Source of the DNA: Micromonospora violae
GTDB lineage: Bacteria; Actinomycetota; Actinomycetes; Mycobacteriales; Micromonosporaceae
Assembly: GCF_004217135.1 (NCBI RefSeq)
Contig: NZ_SHKK01000001.1
Span: 3,224,001 to 3,288,000 of the forward strand
Reading direction: 5' to 3'
Length of the DNA stretch: 64,000 nucleotides
Below are positions 36,298 to 45,700 of this stretch, in pieces (the first letter of the stretch is position 1; each line of letters begins with the position of its first letter). Below the pieces are notes generated by a model. That model worked only from the letters and a program-made list of their open reading frames with translations, searched no databases and was not told the DNA's origin. Made by a program: the position numbers and the translations under genes.

Positions 36298-36450
36298 GCG
36301 CCCAATTTCTGGCCCCTCCCCAATGTGGCTTCGCCGACTCGACGACGATCGGCAGCCTTCTCCGCGTCCCGATCCTTGGCCGCTCGACGCGCGCTGCGCC
36401 GACCCCTGCCCGGGTGCCGCTGCACGTCGTTCTCGATCAGGAGGACCGTC

Positions 36451-36963
36451 ATGACTGTCATCGACAAACCGCCCGCACCGGTCGAACCGACCATGTTCCG
36501 AGCCCTGCTGCGCCGCCAGGCCGCGTCGGTTGCGGTGATCACCACCGCTGGCGAGCCTCCGGTGGGGTTCACCGCAACCTCGTTCACGTCGGTGTCGCTA
36601 CGTCCGCCGTTGGTGTCGTTCTGCCTGGCCCGGTCATCGTCGAGTTGGCCGACCATCGAGGGCGCGGAACACGTCGCGGTGCACCTGCTCGGTGAGGACC
36701 AGCAGGACGTCGCACGGACCTTCGCGACCAGCGGCATCGACCGGTTCGCCGCGCACTCCGGCTGGCAGTACGGCCCGTATGGCGTGCCGCTGCTGCACGA
36801 GCCGGTCGCCTGGCTGCTGTGCCGGGTTACCCAGCGGGTTCTCGCCGGCGATCACGTGATCGTGCTGGCCGAGCCGCTGACCGGGAGCCACGGCGAGGGC
36901 GCACCCCTGCTGTACCACATGGGCGAGTACGCCGCCCTGAACCCAACCACGAAGGAGCCGTAG
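36451..36963 (+). CDS. Flavin reductase family protein
   Basis: A 170-residue flavin reductase (FMN-binding split-barrel fold): FRALLRRQAASVAVITTAG, FTATSFTSVSLRPPLVSFCL and ARTFATSGIDRF are family blocks. It reduces FMN with NAD(P)H and would supply FMNH2 to the two-component monooxygenases downstream. ATG 36451 follows AGGAGGACCGTC. It is the first structural gene after the cysteine leader, and the next gene starts immediately after its stop. It is closely similar to the reductase at 57467-58000. Confidence 0.87.
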   Translation: MTVIDKPPAPVEPTMFRALLRRQAASVAVITTAGEPPVGFTATSFTSVSLRPPLVSFCLARSSSSWPTIEGAEHVAVHLLGEDQQDVARTFATSGIDRFAAHSGWQYGPYGVPLLHEPVAWLLCRVTQRVLAGDHVIVLAEPLTGSHGEGAPLLYHMGEYAALNPTTKEP

Positions 36964-38028
36964 GTGAAGTCGCCAATCATCCTGGACCGACGGGCGTTCC
37001 TGACCGCCACGCTGGGCGCGGTCACGCTGGGCGCGACCGCATGCGCCGGGGACGACGCACCTCGGGCGGCGCTGGCCGCGGGCGCGCCGCTGCCGGAGTC
37101 GATACCGAAGGGCACCAAGCTCGTCGTGGGCGACAAGGAGCATCAGAAGGCGATCGAGTTCTCCGGCGAGGCCGAGAAGTTCACCTTCGATGTGGAGTGG
37201 GCCAACATCAGCGGTGGTCCGCAGACACTGGAGGCGTTCCGGGCCGACGCCCTGGATGTCGGGGCTGTCGCCGACATCCCGCCCATCCACTCGCAGTGGA
37301 CGAACATCCCCACCAAAATCGTCGCATCGAAGTACCGCCAGGATCCGCTGAACCACGCCATCTACCGGCTTGGCATCGCGCCGGGCGTCTCGGTCGCCAC
37401 CCTCGCGGACATTCGCGGCAAAAAGGTCGCGTACAGCCCGGGTCAGGCACAGGGCGCTCTGGTACTCCGCGTCCTGAAGCAGGCCGGACTGACCAAGAAC
37501 GACGTCCGGCTGGTCGAGCTGCCGAGCACCGGCGACGTGTATGCGACCGCGCTCGCCAGCCGCCAGGTCGACGTCGCCCCGATCGGCGGCGTGCAGATCA
37601 AACGCTACGAGACGAAGTACGGCCGCGACGGCGCCACCACCATCGCACACAGCTTGCGGGACGACCCCGGACACCTGTACGTGCCGGTCACCGTCCTGGC
37701 CGATCCGGCGAAGGCGGCCGCGATCCGTGAGTACGTGCAGGCGTGGGCGCGGGCCTGGCGGTGGCGGGAGGCCAACCCGGACGAGTGGATCGAGCGCTAC
37801 TACGTCAAGGATCAGGGCCTGACCGCCGACGACGGCAGGTGGCTGGTGGAGAACGGCGGGGTGGCCGACATACCGGCGAGTTGGACCGAGGCCATCGCCC
37901 GGCACCAGGAGACCATCGACCTGCTGGCGAAGGAGACCGGGAACAAGCCCCTCAAGGCCGAGGACCTGTATGACCGGCGGTACGAATCCGTCGCCGCGGA
38001 CGCTCTCGTCGCGGTGGGATCCCGATGA
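36964..38028 (+). CDS. Sulfonate-type ABC transporter substrate-binding lipoprotein, SsuA-like
   Basis: A 354-residue NrtA/SsuA/TauA-type binding protein. The N-terminus DRRAFLTATLGAVTLGATAC has twin Arg and a lipobox ending in Cys, so it is a probable Tat-exported lipoprotein. The body has FRADALDVGAVADIPP and KKVAYSPGQAQGALVLRVL, typical of the family. GTG 36964 follows directly after the flavin reductase stop. The permease start overlaps its stop (ATGA). It captures aliphatic sulfonates or related anions outside the membrane. Confidence 0.87.
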   Translation: MKSPIILDRRAFLTATLGAVTLGATACAGDDAPRAALAAGAPLPESIPKGTKLVVGDKEHQKAIEFSGEAEKFTFDVEWANISGGPQTLEAFRADALDVGAVADIPPIHSQWTNIPTKIVASKYRQDPLNHAIYRLGIAPGVSVATLADIRGKKVAYSPGQAQGALVLRVLKQAGLTKNDVRLVELPSTGDVYATALASRQVDVAPIGGVQIKRYETKYGRDGATTIAHSLRDDPGHLYVPVTVLADPAKAAAIREYVQAWARAWRWREANPDEWIERYYVKDQGLTADDGRWLVENGGVADIPASWTEAIARHQETIDLLAKETGNKPLKAEDLYDRRYESVAADALVAVGSR

Positions 38029-38861
38029 CCGCCTCGACGGTCACCCGTTACCGGCCCACGGCGGCCATCCCTGCCGGCCGGCCGAGGCGTCGCCTGAGGC
38101 CCGGCCGCCCCATCCCGTTCGGGGCGGCGATCGGTCCCTTCCTACTCTTGACGGTGTGGGCCGTGGGCTCGGCGGCCGGCTGGATTGACCCTCGTACCCT
38201 GTCGGCTCCCTGGACCGTGGTGAGCACGGCGGGCGATCTCATCGCCGACGGCCGACTACAGGACAACCTGGCCATCTCAGCTCGACGGGCCGGCCTGGGG
38301 CTCGCCATCGGCACCGTCCTCGGCACGGTATTGGCGTTGGTCGCTGGTCTGAGTCGGTGGGGCGAGGCCATCCTCGATGGCCCTATCCAGATCAAGCGGG
38401 CCATCCCCGCGCTCGCGCTGCTACCGCTGCTCGTCCTCTGGTTCGGCATCGGCGAACAGATGAAGGTCATCACCATCACGCTGGGCGTGTTCGTCCCCGT
38501 CTACATCCACACCCACAACGGCCTGCGCACCATCGACAGCCGGTACGTCGAACTGGGCGAGTCGCTGCGACTACGGAGGGCGGCGTTCATCCGCCGGATC
38601 GTGCTGCCCGGCGCGCTGCCCGGCTTTCTGCTCGGCATGCGGTTCGCGGTCGTCGGGGCGTGGCTGTCCCTGGTCGTCGTCGAGCAGATCAACTCGACCA
38701 GCGGCATCGGCTACATGATGGAGCTGGCCCGGGAGTACGGCCAGACCGACGTGATCATCGTCGGGCTCGTGCTGTACGGGCTGCTCGGGCTGCTGTCTGA
38801 CGGCGCCGTCCGGCTCGCACAGAGGAGGGCACTGTCGTGGCGACGCACGCTGGCGGACTGA
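38025..38861 (+). CDS. ABC transporter permease, SsuC-like
   Basis: A 278-residue BPD-type permease with about six membrane segments and the cytoplasmic EAA-like loop ELGESLRLRRAAFIRRIVLPGALPG that docks on the ATPase. Early residues are basic (RRRLRPGRP), as in SsuC proteins. It is translationally coupled to the binding protein (ATGA) and overlaps the ATPase gene by 25 bases. It forms the membrane channel of the sulfonate importer. Confidence 0.87.
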   Translation: MTASTVTRYRPTAAIPAGRPRRRLRPGRPIPFGAAIGPFLLLTVWAVGSAAGWIDPRTLSAPWTVVSTAGDLIADGRLQDNLAISARRAGLGLAIGTVLGTVLALVAGLSRWGEAILDGPIQIKRAIPALALLPLLVLWFGIGEQMKVITITLGVFVPVYIHTHNGLRTIDSRYVELGESLRLRRAAFIRRIVLPGALPGFLLGMRFAVVGAWLSLVVVEQINSTSGIGYMMELAREYGQTDVIIVGLVLYGLLGLLSDGAVRLAQRRALSWRRTLAD

Positions 38862-39574
38862 CCACATCCCGCGCCGTACGCGTTCACAGCTTGGCGCGCG
38901 GCTTCGGGGATCGGGTGGTTCTCGACGGATTCGACCTGGAGATCGGCACGGGCGAGTTCGTCGCGCTGCTGGGACGCAGCGGCTCGGGCAAGAGCACCCT
39001 GCTGCGTGCTCTCGCCGGCCTCGACGGCGACGTCACGGGCTCGGGCCTGGTTGACGTACCGGAGAACTCCTCGGTCGTCTTTCAGGATGCCCGGCTCCTG
39101 CCGTGGCAGCGCGTCCTGGACAACGTCGTTCTCGGCCTGCGCGGACCGGACGCCATCGAGCGCGGCCGCGCCGCCCTCGCCGAGGTCGGTTTGGCCGGAC
39201 GCGAGCGGGCCTGGCCCAATGAGTTGTCCGGTGGTGAACAGCAGCGGGTCGCGCTGGCCCGGGCGCTGGTGTCCGAGCCGGAACTGCTGCTCGCCGACGA
39301 GCCGTTCGGCGCGCTGGACGCGCTGACCCGGCTGCGCATGCACGCCCTGCTGCGCGTGCTGCATGCCCGGCACCGGCCCACGGTGCTGCTCGTCACGCAC
39401 GACGTCGACGAGGCCATCACGCTGGCCGACCGCGTGCTGCTGCTGGACAGCGGCCGGATCGCCGTCGACCTCGCAATCGACCTACCAGCGCCGCGGTCGT
39501 ACCGGCAGCCGCAGTTCCTCGCGTACCGCGAAACCCTGCTGCGGGCGCTCGGCGTCGACGAGACGGAAGGATGA
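38837..39574 (+). CDS. ABC transporter ATP-binding protein, SsuB-like
   Basis: A 245-residue ATPase: Walker A GRSGSGKST, Q-loop VFQDARLLPWQRVLDNV, signature LSGGEQQRVALARAL, Walker B LLLADEPFGALD and switch VTHDVDEA. The QDARLLPW loop is typical of nitrate/sulfonate/taurine ATPases. GTG 38837 is preceded by AGGAGGG inside the permease gene. It powers the importer formed with the two preceding genes. Confidence 0.9.
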   Translation: MATHAGGLTTSRAVRVHSLARGFGDRVVLDGFDLEIGTGEFVALLGRSGSGKSTLLRALAGLDGDVTGSGLVDVPENSSVVFQDARLLPWQRVLDNVVLGLRGPDAIERGRAALAEVGLAGRERAWPNELSGGEQQRVALARALVSEPELLLADEPFGALDALTRLRMHALLRVLHARHRPTVLLVTHDVDEAITLADRVLLLDSGRIAVDLAIDLPAPRSYRQPQFLAYRETLLRALGVDETEG

Positions 39575-40908
39575 CCATGCTGCACCTCAACGCGTTTCTC
39601 ATGGGCGTCGGCCACCACGAGGCCGCCTGGCGCCTGCCCGACAGCGACCCGTTCGCGCAGACCGACGTCGAACACTTCAAGCGTCTTGCCCGCATCGCCG
39701 AACGCGGCAAGCTCGACTCGCTGTTCCTCGCCGACAGCCCGGTGCTGTGGAACAGCATCGGCCGGCGGCCGGGGGGCACCCTGGAGCCGACCGTGCTGCT
39801 CGCCGCCCTGGCTGGCGCGACGAACCACATCGGGCTGATCGCGACGGCGTCGACGACGTACAACGAGCCGTTCAACCTGGCCCGCCGGTTCGCGTCGTTG
39901 GACCACGTCAGCGGCGGTCGGGCGGGCTGGAACATCGTCACCACGGCCGGTGAGAAGGCGGCCCGGAACTTCAACCTGGACGACCTGCCAGCCCACCGGG
40001 ACCGGTACGAGCGGGCGGCCGAGTTCATCGAGGTGTCCCTGAAGCTCTGGGACAGTTGGGACGACGCGGCACCGCTCGGAGACAAGGACGGCGGGCGGTG
40101 GGGCGACGACGACCTGCTCTACCCGCCGGAGCACTCCGGACGGCACTTCCGGGTGGCCGGCCCGCTCAACGTCCCCCGCTCCCCGCAGGGCTACCCGCTG
40201 CTGGTGCAGGCCGGGTCATCCGAAGACGGCAAGGACCTCGCCGCCCGGTACGCGGAGGCCGTCTTCACCGCCCAGCAGACCCTCGCCGAGGCGCAGGCGT
40301 TCTACCGCGACCTCAAGCGGCGTGCCACGCAGGTCGGCCGCGACCCCGCCATCATCAAGATCCTGCCCGGCATCGTGCCGGCGATTGGCGCCACCGAGGC
40401 CGAGGCCCGCGCGCTAGAGGAGGAGCTGGACCGGTTGATCAAACCCGAGTACGCCCGGCAGCAGCTCGCCACGACGCTGCGGGTCGCCCCGGAAGACCTC
40501 GACCTGGACAAGGAACTGCCCGCGGACCTGCCGAGCGAGGACGAGATCGAGGGTGCGAAGAGCCGGTACACGCTGATCGTCACCCTGGCCCGGCGGGAAC
40601 GGCTGACCGTCCGCCAACTGATCGGCCGACTCGGCGGCGGGCGCGGGCACCGCACCTTCGCCGGTACGCCGGAGCAGGTCGCCGACGCCATCGAGGAGTG
40701 GTACCGCGGCGGCGCCGCGGACGGTTTCAACATCATGCCCCCGGTGCTGCCGTCCGGGCTGGAGACGTTCGTCGACCACGTCGTACCGATCCTGCAACGC
40801 CGCGGGCTGTTCCGCACCGAGTACACCGGGACCACCCTGCGCGAGCACTACGGGCTCCCCCGCCCGGCCAACCAGTTCACCCGGCAGCTCGCCGCCGCGA
40901 ACCGCTAA
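39571..40908 (+). CDS. LLM-class flavin monooxygenase (NtaA/SnaA/DszA/SoxA family)
   Basis: A 445-residue TIM-barrel, FMNH2-dependent monooxygenase. Family blocks: HHEAAWRLPDSDPF near the N-terminus, KLDSLFLADSPVLW, TASTTYNEPFNLARRFASLD, SGGRAGWNIVTT and FRVAGPLNVPRSPQGYPLLVQAG. The group oxidises sulfones, chelators or heterocycles with reduced FMN from a partner reductase. It overlaps the ATPase stop by four bases and lies in the sulfonate operon, so it probably opens an imported organosulfur compound. The substrate is not readable. Confidence 0.88.
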   Translation: MTMLHLNAFLMGVGHHEAAWRLPDSDPFAQTDVEHFKRLARIAERGKLDSLFLADSPVLWNSIGRRPGGTLEPTVLLAALAGATNHIGLIATASTTYNEPFNLARRFASLDHVSGGRAGWNIVTTAGEKAARNFNLDDLPAHRDRYERAAEFIEVSLKLWDSWDDAAPLGDKDGGRWGDDDLLYPPEHSGRHFRVAGPLNVPRSPQGYPLLVQAGSSEDGKDLAARYAEAVFTAQQTLAEAQAFYRDLKRRATQVGRDPAIIKILPGIVPAIGATEAEARALEEELDRLIKPEYARQQLATTLRVAPEDLDLDKELPADLPSEDEIEGAKSRYTLIVTLARRERLTVRQLIGRLGGGRGHRTFAGTPEQVADAIEEWYRGGAADGFNIMPPVLPSGLETFVDHVVPILQRRGLFRTEYTGTTLREHYGLPRPANQFTRQLAAANR

Positions 40909-40927
40909 TCCGTAGGGAAGGACAACA

Positions 40928-41992
40928 GTGGTCAACTACCGGCCCTTCGGGCACACCGGCGTACGCATCAGCTCCCTGACCCTGGGCGCCATGAACTTCG
41001 GGCAACGGGGCAACCCGGACCACGAGGACGGCATCCGGATCATCCACCGGGCCCTCGACGAGGGCATCAACGCCATCGACACCGCGGACGTCTACTCCGG
41101 CGGCGAGTCGGAGGAGATCGTCGGGAAGGCCCTCGCGGGTGGGCGGCGCGACGACGTCTTCCTGGCCACCAAGTTCCACGGCCAGGTCGGCGACAACCCG
41201 CAGCACCGCGGCAATTCGCGTCGTTGGATCGTCCGGGCGGTGGAGGACAGCCTGCGCCGGCTGGGCACCGACTGGATCGACCTGTACCAGGCCCACCGGC
41301 CGGAGCCGGACACCGACTTCGACGAGACCTTGGGCGCGCTCTCCGACCTGGTGCGGCAGGGCACGATCCGCTATATCGGCACGTCCACGTTCGACCCGTC
41401 GGCGATCGTGGAGGGGCAGTGGATCGCGCAGCGGCGCGGCAGGGAGCGGGTGGTCAGCGAGCAGCCGCCGTACTCGATCCTGGCCCGCGGGATCGAGCGC
41501 GAGGTGCTACCGGTGGCCCAGCGGTACGGGCTGGCGGTGATCCCGTGGAGCCCACTGGCCGGCGGGTGGCTGTCCGGTCGCTACCACGGCGGGCTCACGG
41601 CGCCGATCTCCGGGCGCGCCGACCGGCTCCCGGCCCGGTTCGATCCGACCCTGCCAGCCAACGCGGCCAAGCTGACCGCCGTCGACGAACTGGCCGCGCT
41701 CGCCGACGAGGCCGGGCTGTCGCTCATCCACCTGGCGATCGCTTTCGTCCTGGAGCACCCGGCCGTCACGTCGGCGATCATCGGGCCGCGCACTCTGGCG
41801 CACCTGGAGTCGCAGCTCGGCGCCGCCAAGGTGACGCTGTCAGAGGACGTGCTCGCCCGCATCGACGCCATCGTCCCGCCCGGCACCACGCTGAACCCCG
41901 CCGACGCCGGCTACCAGCCGCCGTGGCTGGCCGATCCGGCGTACCGCCGTGGCGGCGGGTCATCGGCGCGGCGGATCGGGGTGGCCTCGTGA
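40928..41992 (+). CDS. Aldo/keto reductase
   Basis: A 354-residue aldo/keto reductase with LTLGAMNFGQRG, the Asp/Tyr pair in AIDTADVYSGGESEEIVG, the catalytic Lys in FLATKFHG, the DLYQAHRPEPDTDFDETL block and the cofactor part ITSAIIGPRTLAHLE. GTG 40928 has AAGGA upstream. It is embedded between two flavin monooxygenase steps of the sulfonate operon, so it may reduce an aldehyde or ketone released by C-S cleavage. That role is inference. Confidence 0.87.
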   Translation: MVNYRPFGHTGVRISSLTLGAMNFGQRGNPDHEDGIRIIHRALDEGINAIDTADVYSGGESEEIVGKALAGGRRDDVFLATKFHGQVGDNPQHRGNSRRWIVRAVEDSLRRLGTDWIDLYQAHRPEPDTDFDETLGALSDLVRQGTIRYIGTSTFDPSAIVEGQWIAQRRGRERVVSEQPPYSILARGIEREVLPVAQRYGLAVIPWSPLAGGWLSGRYHGGLTAPISGRADRLPARFDPTLPANAAKLTAVDELAALADEAGLSLIHLAIAFVLEHPAVTSAIIGPRTLAHLESQLGAAKVTLSEDVLARIDAIVPPGTTLNPADAGYQPPWLADPAYRRGGGSSARRIGVAS

Positions 41993-42561
41993 GCGGTGGG
42001 CCCTCGCCGACCCCGGACGTCGTGGTGCTGGTCGGCAACCCTCGCGCCGGGTCGCGTACCCGGGGCGTCGCCGAGGCGGTCGCCGAGGCACTACTGGATC
42101 GGTTGGGCAGACCGCCGAGCGCCATCCAGGTGCTGGAACTGGCCGAGATCGTCGGAGTGTCGTTCGGCCCGGAGCCGGCGTACGGGGCGAGGGCCGACCC
42201 TGATCCGTTCGCGGCGGTGCGGTCGGCGCGGCTGCTGATCGTCGCGACGCCTGCGTACAAGGGCAGCTACACCGGGCTGTTGAAGGTGTTCCTGGACCAG
42301 TTCGGGCACCGGGAGCTGGCCGAGGTGGTAGCGGTGCCAATAGCCGTGGCCGCCTCGCCGGCGCACGCCGACGCAGCCGCGTCGGCCCTGCGCGACGTGC
42401 TCGTCGAACTGGGCACACGTGTCCCGGCACCACCGTTGGCCGTGGTCGAGTCGCAGCTGGCGGACGCGCACAAAATCGCGGCGCAGTGGGCCGACCAGCA
42501 CAGCGCCGCGATCGACGCACCCCGGGCCGGCATGGACTACCTGGAAGGCCGCCACCGATGA
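41989..42561 (+). CDS. NADPH-dependent FMN reductase, SsuE-like
   Basis: A 190-residue flavodoxin-like reductase. VVLVGNPRAGSRTRGVAEAVAEAL is the phosphate-binding loop, and LLIVATPAYKGSYTGLLKVFLDQF is the conserved SsuE/ArsH block. It overlaps both neighbours (GTGA at its start, ATGA at its end), so translation is coupled to the AKR and the SsuD-like gene. It should provide FMNH2 to the monooxygenase that follows. Confidence 0.87.
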   Translation: MSGGPSPTPDVVVLVGNPRAGSRTRGVAEAVAEALLDRLGRPPSAIQVLELAEIVGVSFGPEPAYGARADPDPFAAVRSARLLIVATPAYKGSYTGLLKVFLDQFGHRELAEVVAVPIAVAASPAHADAAASALRDVLVELGTRVPAPPLAVVESQLADAHKIAAQWADQHSAAIDAPRAGMDYLEGRHR

Positions 42562-43619
42562 GTCCCGAGTTCCTCTGGTACATCCCGAACCAGGTCCAGC
42601 CCGGCCACCGCGGCGACGATGTGATCGATAACCACAACAGCCTGGACACCCTCACCAACCACGCCCGGGCTCTCGAGGAGCACGGGTGGGGCGGCGCGCT
42701 CCTCGGGACCGGCTGGGGACGGCCCGACACCTTCACGGTCGCCACCGCGCTCGCCGCCCGGACGACCACGTTCCAGCCGCTGATAGCAATCCGGCCCGGC
42801 TACTGGCGGCCCGCCAACTTCGCCTCCGCCGCCGCGACGCTCGACCACCTCAGCGAGGGTCGAACGCTGATCAACATCGTCTCGGGCAAGGACGACCTGG
42901 CGGCCTACGGCGACGGCGAGGCCAACCCGGCCCACCGCTACGCCCGCACCAGAGAGTTCCTCCAGATCGTCCGTAAGCTGTGGACCGAGGAGAACGTCAC
43001 CTACCAGGGCGAGCACTTCGCTGTTACCGGCTCCACCCTGGCGCTCCGACCGGTCGTCCGCGGCGAACGCAGACACCCCCGGCTCTACTTCGGCGGCGCC
43101 TCCCCCGCCGCCGAAGAGGTGGCCGCCACCGAGGCCGACGTCCAGCTGTTCTGGGGCGAGCCACTCGACGGCGTGGCCGATCGGATCGAACGACTCAAGC
43201 AGCTCAGCGAGAAACTGGGACGCGAGCACGCCCCGCTGGAGTTCGGGCTACGAGTCACCACCCTGGTGCGAGAAACCACCGAACAGGCCTGGGTCGATGC
43301 CGAAGCCAAAGTCGCCGACATGGCCAAGGGCAAAGGTGTCGCACGCGACCGGAACTGGCAGACCGCCGTCGGTCAGCGCCGGCTGCTCGACCTCGCCGCA
43401 CGCGGAGAGGTCCTCGACGACAACCTCTACACCACCCCCGGCACATTCGGTGGCGGCGGAGCGGGCACCACCTGGCTGGTCGGCTCCGCTGAGGACGTGG
43501 CGAACTCGCTACGCAAATACCAGCGGCTGGGCGTCACCCACTTCGTGCTCTCCGACACGCCCTACCTTCCCGAAATCAGGCGTCAGGGCGACCAACTGCT
43601 GCCACTGCTGCGCACCTGA
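42558..43619 (+). CDS. Alkanesulfonate monooxygenase-like LLM protein, SsuD-like
   Basis: A 353-residue luciferase-like monooxygenase. FATLD-type features: WGGALLGTGWGRPDTF, IAIRPGYWRPANFASAAATL, GRTLINIVSGKD, HRYARTREFLQIVRKLW and LYFGGASPAAEEVAA match SsuD. SsuD uses FMNH2 and O2 to cleave alkanesulfonates to aldehyde and sulfite. It is coupled to the upstream SsuE-like gene (ATGA) and is the last gene of the operon that starts at the cysteine leader. Confidence 0.87.
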   Translation: MSPEFLWYIPNQVQPGHRGDDVIDNHNSLDTLTNHARALEEHGWGGALLGTGWGRPDTFTVATALAARTTTFQPLIAIRPGYWRPANFASAAATLDHLSEGRTLINIVSGKDDLAAYGDGEANPAHRYARTREFLQIVRKLWTEENVTYQGEHFAVTGSTLALRPVVRGERRHPRLYFGGASPAAEEVAATEADVQLFWGEPLDGVADRIERLKQLSEKLGREHAPLEFGLRVTTLVRETTEQAWVDAEAKVADMAKGKGVARDRNWQTAVGQRRLLDLAARGEVLDDNLYTTPGTFGGGGAGTTWLVGSAEDVANSLRKYQRLGVTHFVLSDTPYLPEIRRQGDQLLPLLRT

Positions 43620-43780
43620 GGCGGTGGGAGGTTTCGTCTGGCAGCGCAGGCCCGGCAGCCGCGACAACCGCCTCGGCTTTGATGTTGGTGGTGGCGGCAC
43701 CGTTACTGTCGGTGTGTCCGGCGTAGCCCGGCCAGGCTTGGTCAAGGATCAGCCACCGGCTCAACTAGTCGGAGGGCCTG

Positions 43781-44563
43781 TCAGCGGATGCCCTGGCTGA
43801 GGTAGAGAACCGCGAGGGCTGCGGCGAGGCTGCCGAGCAGCAGCCGAAGCGCGCGTTCGGGCAGCCGTGGTTGCAGGCGGGCACCGAGATAGCCGCCGAC
43901 GAGGCCGCCGGCACCGCAGAGCAGGCCGAGGGCCCAATGCGGTGCGATGTCGCCGTCGGTTCCGAGCGCGAGCAGGCCGTAGGTGGCGGCACCGACGATC
44001 GAGGTGAGGAACGTGCAGGCCAACGCGGCAGGGGCAATGGTTGTCATCGGGGTGCCTCGACCGGCGAGGATGGGGCCGAGCAGGGAGCCGCCGCCGATGC
44101 CGTAGATGCCGCCGATGGTGCCGACCACTGCGCCAAGGCCGAGGGTGGTGCGGCGGGTGAGCGGTTGCCGATCTGGAATCCCTGGGCGTGCGGCGCGGGC
44201 AATCAGCCAGATGCCGAGGGGTAACAGAACCGCGGCGACGACGAGTCGAAAGGCGCGTGGGCCGGGAATGGCGAAGACGCGGACGCAGGCGCCGATGACG
44301 ACGCCGGGCAGGGTGCCGGCGAGTAAGAGCCGGGTCAGTGGGCCGGCCAGCCCGCCAGCTCGGCGGTAGCGCAGGAGCGCTCCGGGCCCGGCGACGATGT
44401 TGAACAGCAGGTTGGTGGGGGTCACAGCCGGGCTCGGGACATGCAGGAGGCTGAGCTGCACCGGAAGCAGAAACACAGCGCCGGACACTCCGACCGGGGA
44501 GGTAATCAGAGAAATGAGCAGGCCTGCGGCGAATCCGAGAGCCCCAATTTGCCAGGTCACCAA
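43781..44563 (-). CDS. TauE/SafE (TSUP) family permease
   Basis: A 260-residue protein with eight or so hydrophobic segments and the TSUP repeats SPVGVSGAVFLLPVQL and GTIGGIYGIGGGSLLGPIL. Start is a TTG at 44563 or GTG at 44560. It is convergent with the SsuD-like gene and divergent from the SfnB-like gene. It probably exports sulfite or imports a sulfur anion; it differs strongly from the TSUP protein at 34266-35234. Confidence 0.85.
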   Translation of the reverse strand: MVTWQIGALGFAAGLLISLITSPVGVSGAVFLLPVQLSLLHVPSPAVTPTNLLFNIVAGPGALLRYRRAGGLAGPLTRLLLAGTLPGVVIGACVRVFAIPGPRAFRLVVAAVLLPLGIWLIARAARPGIPDRQPLTRRTTLGLGAVVGTIGGIYGIGGGSLLGPILAGRGTPMTTIAPAALACTFLTSIVGAATYGLLALGTDGDIAPHWALGLLCGAGGLVGGYLGARLQPRLPERALRLLLGSLAAALAVLYLSQGIR

Positions 44564-44679
44564 GATCGCTCAGCTCCTGACCGCGCCTGCGGTGATCCCG
44601 GCGGCGATGCTGCCACCGGCAACGACGAGCACCGGCACCAGCCTGAGGGTCGGGGTTCGGCCCCCGCACCCTGGCCGAA

Positions 44680-45666
44680 GTGATCCGGGTCCTGGCGAGC
44701 GTCGATCCGGCAATCGCACAGATTCCGCAGGGCCACTTCCTGGTCGTCGACATCCTCGCGGTGTGGGGCGGCCCCGCGATCCGCACGCGTGTGTTCGCCG
44801 ACGCGCTCGCCGGACGGCGCATCGGTAGCGCCTTGGCCGAACGCGGCGGACGGCACGCCCAGGACCTCACCACCCGGTTGCGCATGGGCGGCAACGGCGA
44901 GCTGCGACTCAACGGTCGCAAGTACTACTGCACAGGTGCGCTGACGGCCGCCTGGGTCGCGGTCAGTGCACTCGACGACGAGGACCGCCTGCGGCTGGCA
45001 CTCGTGCCCCGAGACGCGGCTGGCTCCGCCGTCGACACGGACTGGAGCGCGATGGGGCAGCGCGCCACGATCAGCGGCACCACCACTCTGGAGGCTGTCG
45101 TGGTGGACCCCGAGCTGGTCCTGGATTACGCGACGGCATATTCGGTGCCGCAGCAACTCGGCGCGCGAGCTCAACTGGTACACACCGCGATCGAGACGGG
45201 CATCGCTCGCGGCACGGTGGACGACACTCGCGCCTACCTGCGCGAGCGGGCTCGTCCGAGCAGCGAGGCGATCCGGGCGGGCGTGGAGTCGGTGGCCGGT
45301 GACCCGCACGTCCTGCACCGGTACGGCCGACTCTCGGTCAGGGTACGGGCCGCGGAAACGTTGCTCGCCGATGCGGCCCAGCTCCTGGAACAGGTCGGGC
45401 TCGTTCCGCCTGACGCGACAGCCGCAGCGACCGGGTCGTTGGCTGTCGCCGCGGCGAAGGCCTTCGCCAGTGAGGTCGCCGTAGAGGCAGGCAGTGAGTT
45501 GTTCGCTCTCTGCGGCACCAGCGCCACCGACGAGCGCTGGAACCTGCACCGGCACTGGCGCAACGCCCGCACCCACAGCGTCCACGACCCGGTCGACTGG
45601 AAATACCACCACCTCGGCGCATACGAGATCGGTGACGTCCTTCCCCCTAACCACGGTCAGCTCTAG
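44680..45666 (+). pseudogene. SfnB-like acyl-CoA dehydrogenase-fold oxidoreductase, N-terminally truncated
   Basis: 328 residues of an SfnB/DszC-type flavoprotein: ASVDPAIAQIPQGHF, NGRKYYCTGALTAAW, TDWSAMGQRATISGTTTLEAV and HRHWRNARTHSVHDPVDWKY are family blocks; the last is the C-terminal flavin-site region. Full-length relatives are about 390-400 residues. Coding similarity begins at FGPRTLAEVIRVL, just upstream of the GTG at 44680, and an in-frame TGA lies seven codons before that Arg-Thr-Leu, so about 60-80 N-terminal residues are missing. The family takes part in sulfone and dimethyl-sulfide-type sulfur use. Function after truncation is doubtful. Confidence 0.65.
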
Positions 45667-45700
45667 GCCTCCCGACCGACGTCGAGTTCCACTCGCCGGG

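Noticed and set aside
43620..43780. Small minus-strand frames between the SsuD-like gene and the TSUP gene
   Set aside because: One reads WLILDQAWPGYAGHT but has no clear family or start; too weak to call a gene.
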